Origin: Setaria digitata
Lineage: Eukaryota > Nematoda > Chromadorea > Rhabditida > Setariidae
Reading direction: 5' to 3'
Assembly: GCA_003640385.1 (NCBI GenBank)
Contig: RCAB01000759.1
Coordinates: forward strand, 1 to 21,442
Length of the DNA: 21,442 nucleotides
Position 1 is the stretch's first letter. Each line of letters begins with the position of its first letter. Position numbers and translations under genes: made by a program. Positions 21,236-21,442 of this stretch are shown here, in pieces. Under the pieces are notes generated by a model. It did not search any database. It saw only the letters and a program-made list of their open reading frames with translations, and was not told the origin of the DNA.

Positions 21236-21442
21236 CTATTTCGGGACATTATCTGAACTTGTATTTCCCATTTTTTCGTCCTCGTTATGGTACCAAAGTG
21301 TAACTGCTTCCAAAACAGATTGACCCAAAAATGATTCACTCCCCGCTGATATTTGAACTGATGTATAATGCTCAACTCTGATCCTGATAAGCCAACAGAA
21401 TAATTTATCAGAACTAATGGGTGATAAACGATGATATAACGA
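21236..21442 (-). CDS. 3' terminal exon of a gene running off the right edge (partial)
   Basis: From the window edge the minus strand is open for 68 codons, ending at TAG 21236-21238. It has no ATG start because the upstream part lies outside the window. Composition is varied and protein-like: it includes SSDKLFCWLIRIRVEHYTS, then QISAGSESFLGQSVLEAV and TLWYHNEDEKMGN, and ends SSDNVPK. The other two minus frames of the same region give less plausible peptides. If a splice acceptor such as CTTATCAG (ending at 21390) is used, the coding part begins there instead. I do not recognise the product. Its orientation matches the other minus-strand genes to the left. Confidence 0.5.
   Translation of the reverse strand, partial: SLYHRLSPISSDKLFCWLIRIRVEHYTSVQISAGSESFLGQSVLEAVTLWYHNEDEKMGNTSSDNVPK

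Noticed and set aside
1..21442. CRISPR arrays, bacterial operons, transposase or viral genes
   Set aside because: No regularly spaced repeats and no transposase, reverse transcriptase or capsid motifs seen; gene structure is plainly eukaryotic.

Overview
This is eukaryotic DNA, very AT-rich, with many poly-A/poly-T runs, TA microsatellites and spliced protein genes. I read it as a nematode, possibly a filarial or related clade III worm. The support is an ODR-4 homologue, short GT-AG introns with T-rich TTTTAG/TTTCAG acceptors, and strong acceptors 8-54 nt before start codons that look like trans-splice sites. No spliced-leader RNA gene or rRNA is present, so the taxon is an inference. A single N inside an uncollapsed 103-bp duplication points to a draft assembly.

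Layout. Positions 1-9391 are a gene-poor AT-rich stretch with microsatellites, a cluster of GATA-type sites near 6.36-6.58 kb and isolated splice-like signals, but no gene I can support. A tRNA-Leu(UAA) lies at 9392-9474. The duplication around the N follows at 9528-9735. A plus-strand ORF of unknown function ends at 10836 with a poly(A) signal 17 nt later. From 11.48 to 19.57 kb three spliced genes run on the minus strand: a 249-residue unknown protein with a mitochondrial-looking N-terminus (13130 to 11483), an ODR-4 homologue (17404 to 14335, about 483 residues, tail-anchored) and an RNF5/RNF185-like RING E3 ligase (19574 to 18247, 159 residues). Divergent from the RING gene is a tiny two-exon plus-strand gene (19980-20184, 47 residues) with its own poly(A) signal. 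At the right edge, the last exon of another minus-strand gene enters the window and stops at 21236.

How they may work together. ODR-4 family proteins are ER tail-anchored factors for chemoreceptor/GPCR trafficking and partners of the UFM1 protease UfSP2 (ODR-8). RNF5/RNF185 proteins are ER-membrane ubiquitin ligases of ER-associated degradation. Two ER quality-control genes in the same orientation, about 0.84 kb apart, could be co-transcribed. Between them are two orphan exon-like segments that stay in frame from the RING gene's exon 4 into the ODR-4 reading frame, so a read-through RING-ODR-4 protein is formally possible. Exon models were built by hand from reading frame, splice signals and remembered family architecture. 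No search was run.
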